A stretch of DNA of 6,715 bases from Treponema sp. (GTDB lineage: Bacteria; Spirochaetota; Spirochaetia; Treponematales; Treponemataceae), in contig JAEDGP010000093.1 in the NCBI GenBank assembly GCA_016297405.1, forward strand, positions 1 through 6,715, given 5' to 3'. The notes beneath the pieces are model-generated. The model ran no database searches, was not told the origin of the DNA, and saw nothing but the letters and a program-made list of their open reading frames with translations. Below, in pieces: positions 6,631-6,715 of the stretch. The translations under genes were made by a program, and so were the position numbers. Each line of letters begins with the position of its first letter. Positions within the stretch are counted from its first letter, which is position 1.

Positions 6631-6666
6631 CGCCGTGGAATTGCATTGCAGTTTCACGGCGTTTTT
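6631..6666 (+). terminator. Second intrinsic terminator
   Basis: CGCCGTGGAATTGC (6631-6644) pairs with GCAGTTTCACGGCG (6648-6661) over 14 bases with two G-U wobbles and a three-base ATT loop, followed by TTTTT. An AAAAACGC tract upstream (6619-6626) can also pair with GCGTTTTT at 6659-6666, giving an alternative fold. It is a backup for the preceding terminator, or may serve a gene beyond the window on the other strand. Confidence 0.78.
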
Positions 6667-6667
6667 A

Positions 6668-6692
6668 TTTAGGGTTTATTACAAACCCTAAA
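6668..6692. repeat. Perfect 10-bp inverted repeat at the window's end
   Basis: TTTAGGGTTT (6668-6677) and AAACCCTAAA (6683-6692) are exact reverse complements around ATTAC. No T-run follows on either strand, so a simple terminator is not supported. It could be an operator or leader hairpin for a gene beyond the right edge, or a palindromic repeat. I see no gene in 6604-6715. Confidence 0.6.
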
Positions 6693-6715
6693 AACGGCGA
6701 AGTCAAGGCTTTAAG

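Noticed and set aside
6604..6715. A small gene or known small RNA in the right-hand flank
   Set aside because: No open frame with a ribosome binding site is seen, and the region is largely accounted for by hairpins; no known RNA family was recognised.
1..6715. CRISPR array, tRNA or rRNA genes, insertion sequence or prophage parts
   Set aside because: No regularly spaced direct repeats, tRNA-like cloverleaf, rRNA signature, transposase or integrase frame was seen on either strand.

Overview
The window looks like part of a spirochaete chromosome, most likely a gut or rumen Treponema. This rests on overall look, not on any database search. Three genes in a row encode lipoproteins with textbook lipoboxes. 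They follow a large, strongly expressed-looking outer-membrane beta-barrel gene. The DNA is AT-rich with a strong ACA (Thr), GAA (Glu) and GTA (Val) codon habit. Every supported gene is on the + strand.

Layout. (1) Positions 1-1923 are the 3' part (640 residues) of an outer-membrane beta-barrel, porin-like protein whose start is outside the window. (2) Positions 1924-2029 are a short gap with three hairpins in series; the largest is a 13-bp stem that looks like an interspersed palindromic element. (3) Positions 2030-2887 encode a 285-residue lipoprotein with aromatic-rich segments that suggest carbohydrate binding. A strong intrinsic terminator follows. (4) Positions 3042-3800 encode a 252-residue lipoprotein of unknown function. 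Fifteen bases later, behind a near-perfect Shine-Dalgarno, comes (5) a lipoprotein type I pullulanase (3816-6509, GH13 family) with an N-terminal starch-binding-like domain, a CBM48-like domain and the complete catalytic triad. (6) The last ~200 bases hold no gene but carry four hairpins, two of them good intrinsic terminators.

How the parts may work together. The pullulanase would be tethered to a membrane by its lipid and would cut alpha-1,6 branches of pullulan, amylopectin or glycogen. The first lipoprotein shares an aromatic/WPG motif with the pullulanase's N-terminal domain, so it may hold the substrate. The co-transcribed 252-residue lipoprotein may be an accessory factor. The upstream barrel could let oligosaccharides through the outer membrane, but only its position suggests this. 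The picture is loosely like a Sus system built from spirochaete parts; only the pullulanase assignment is firm.
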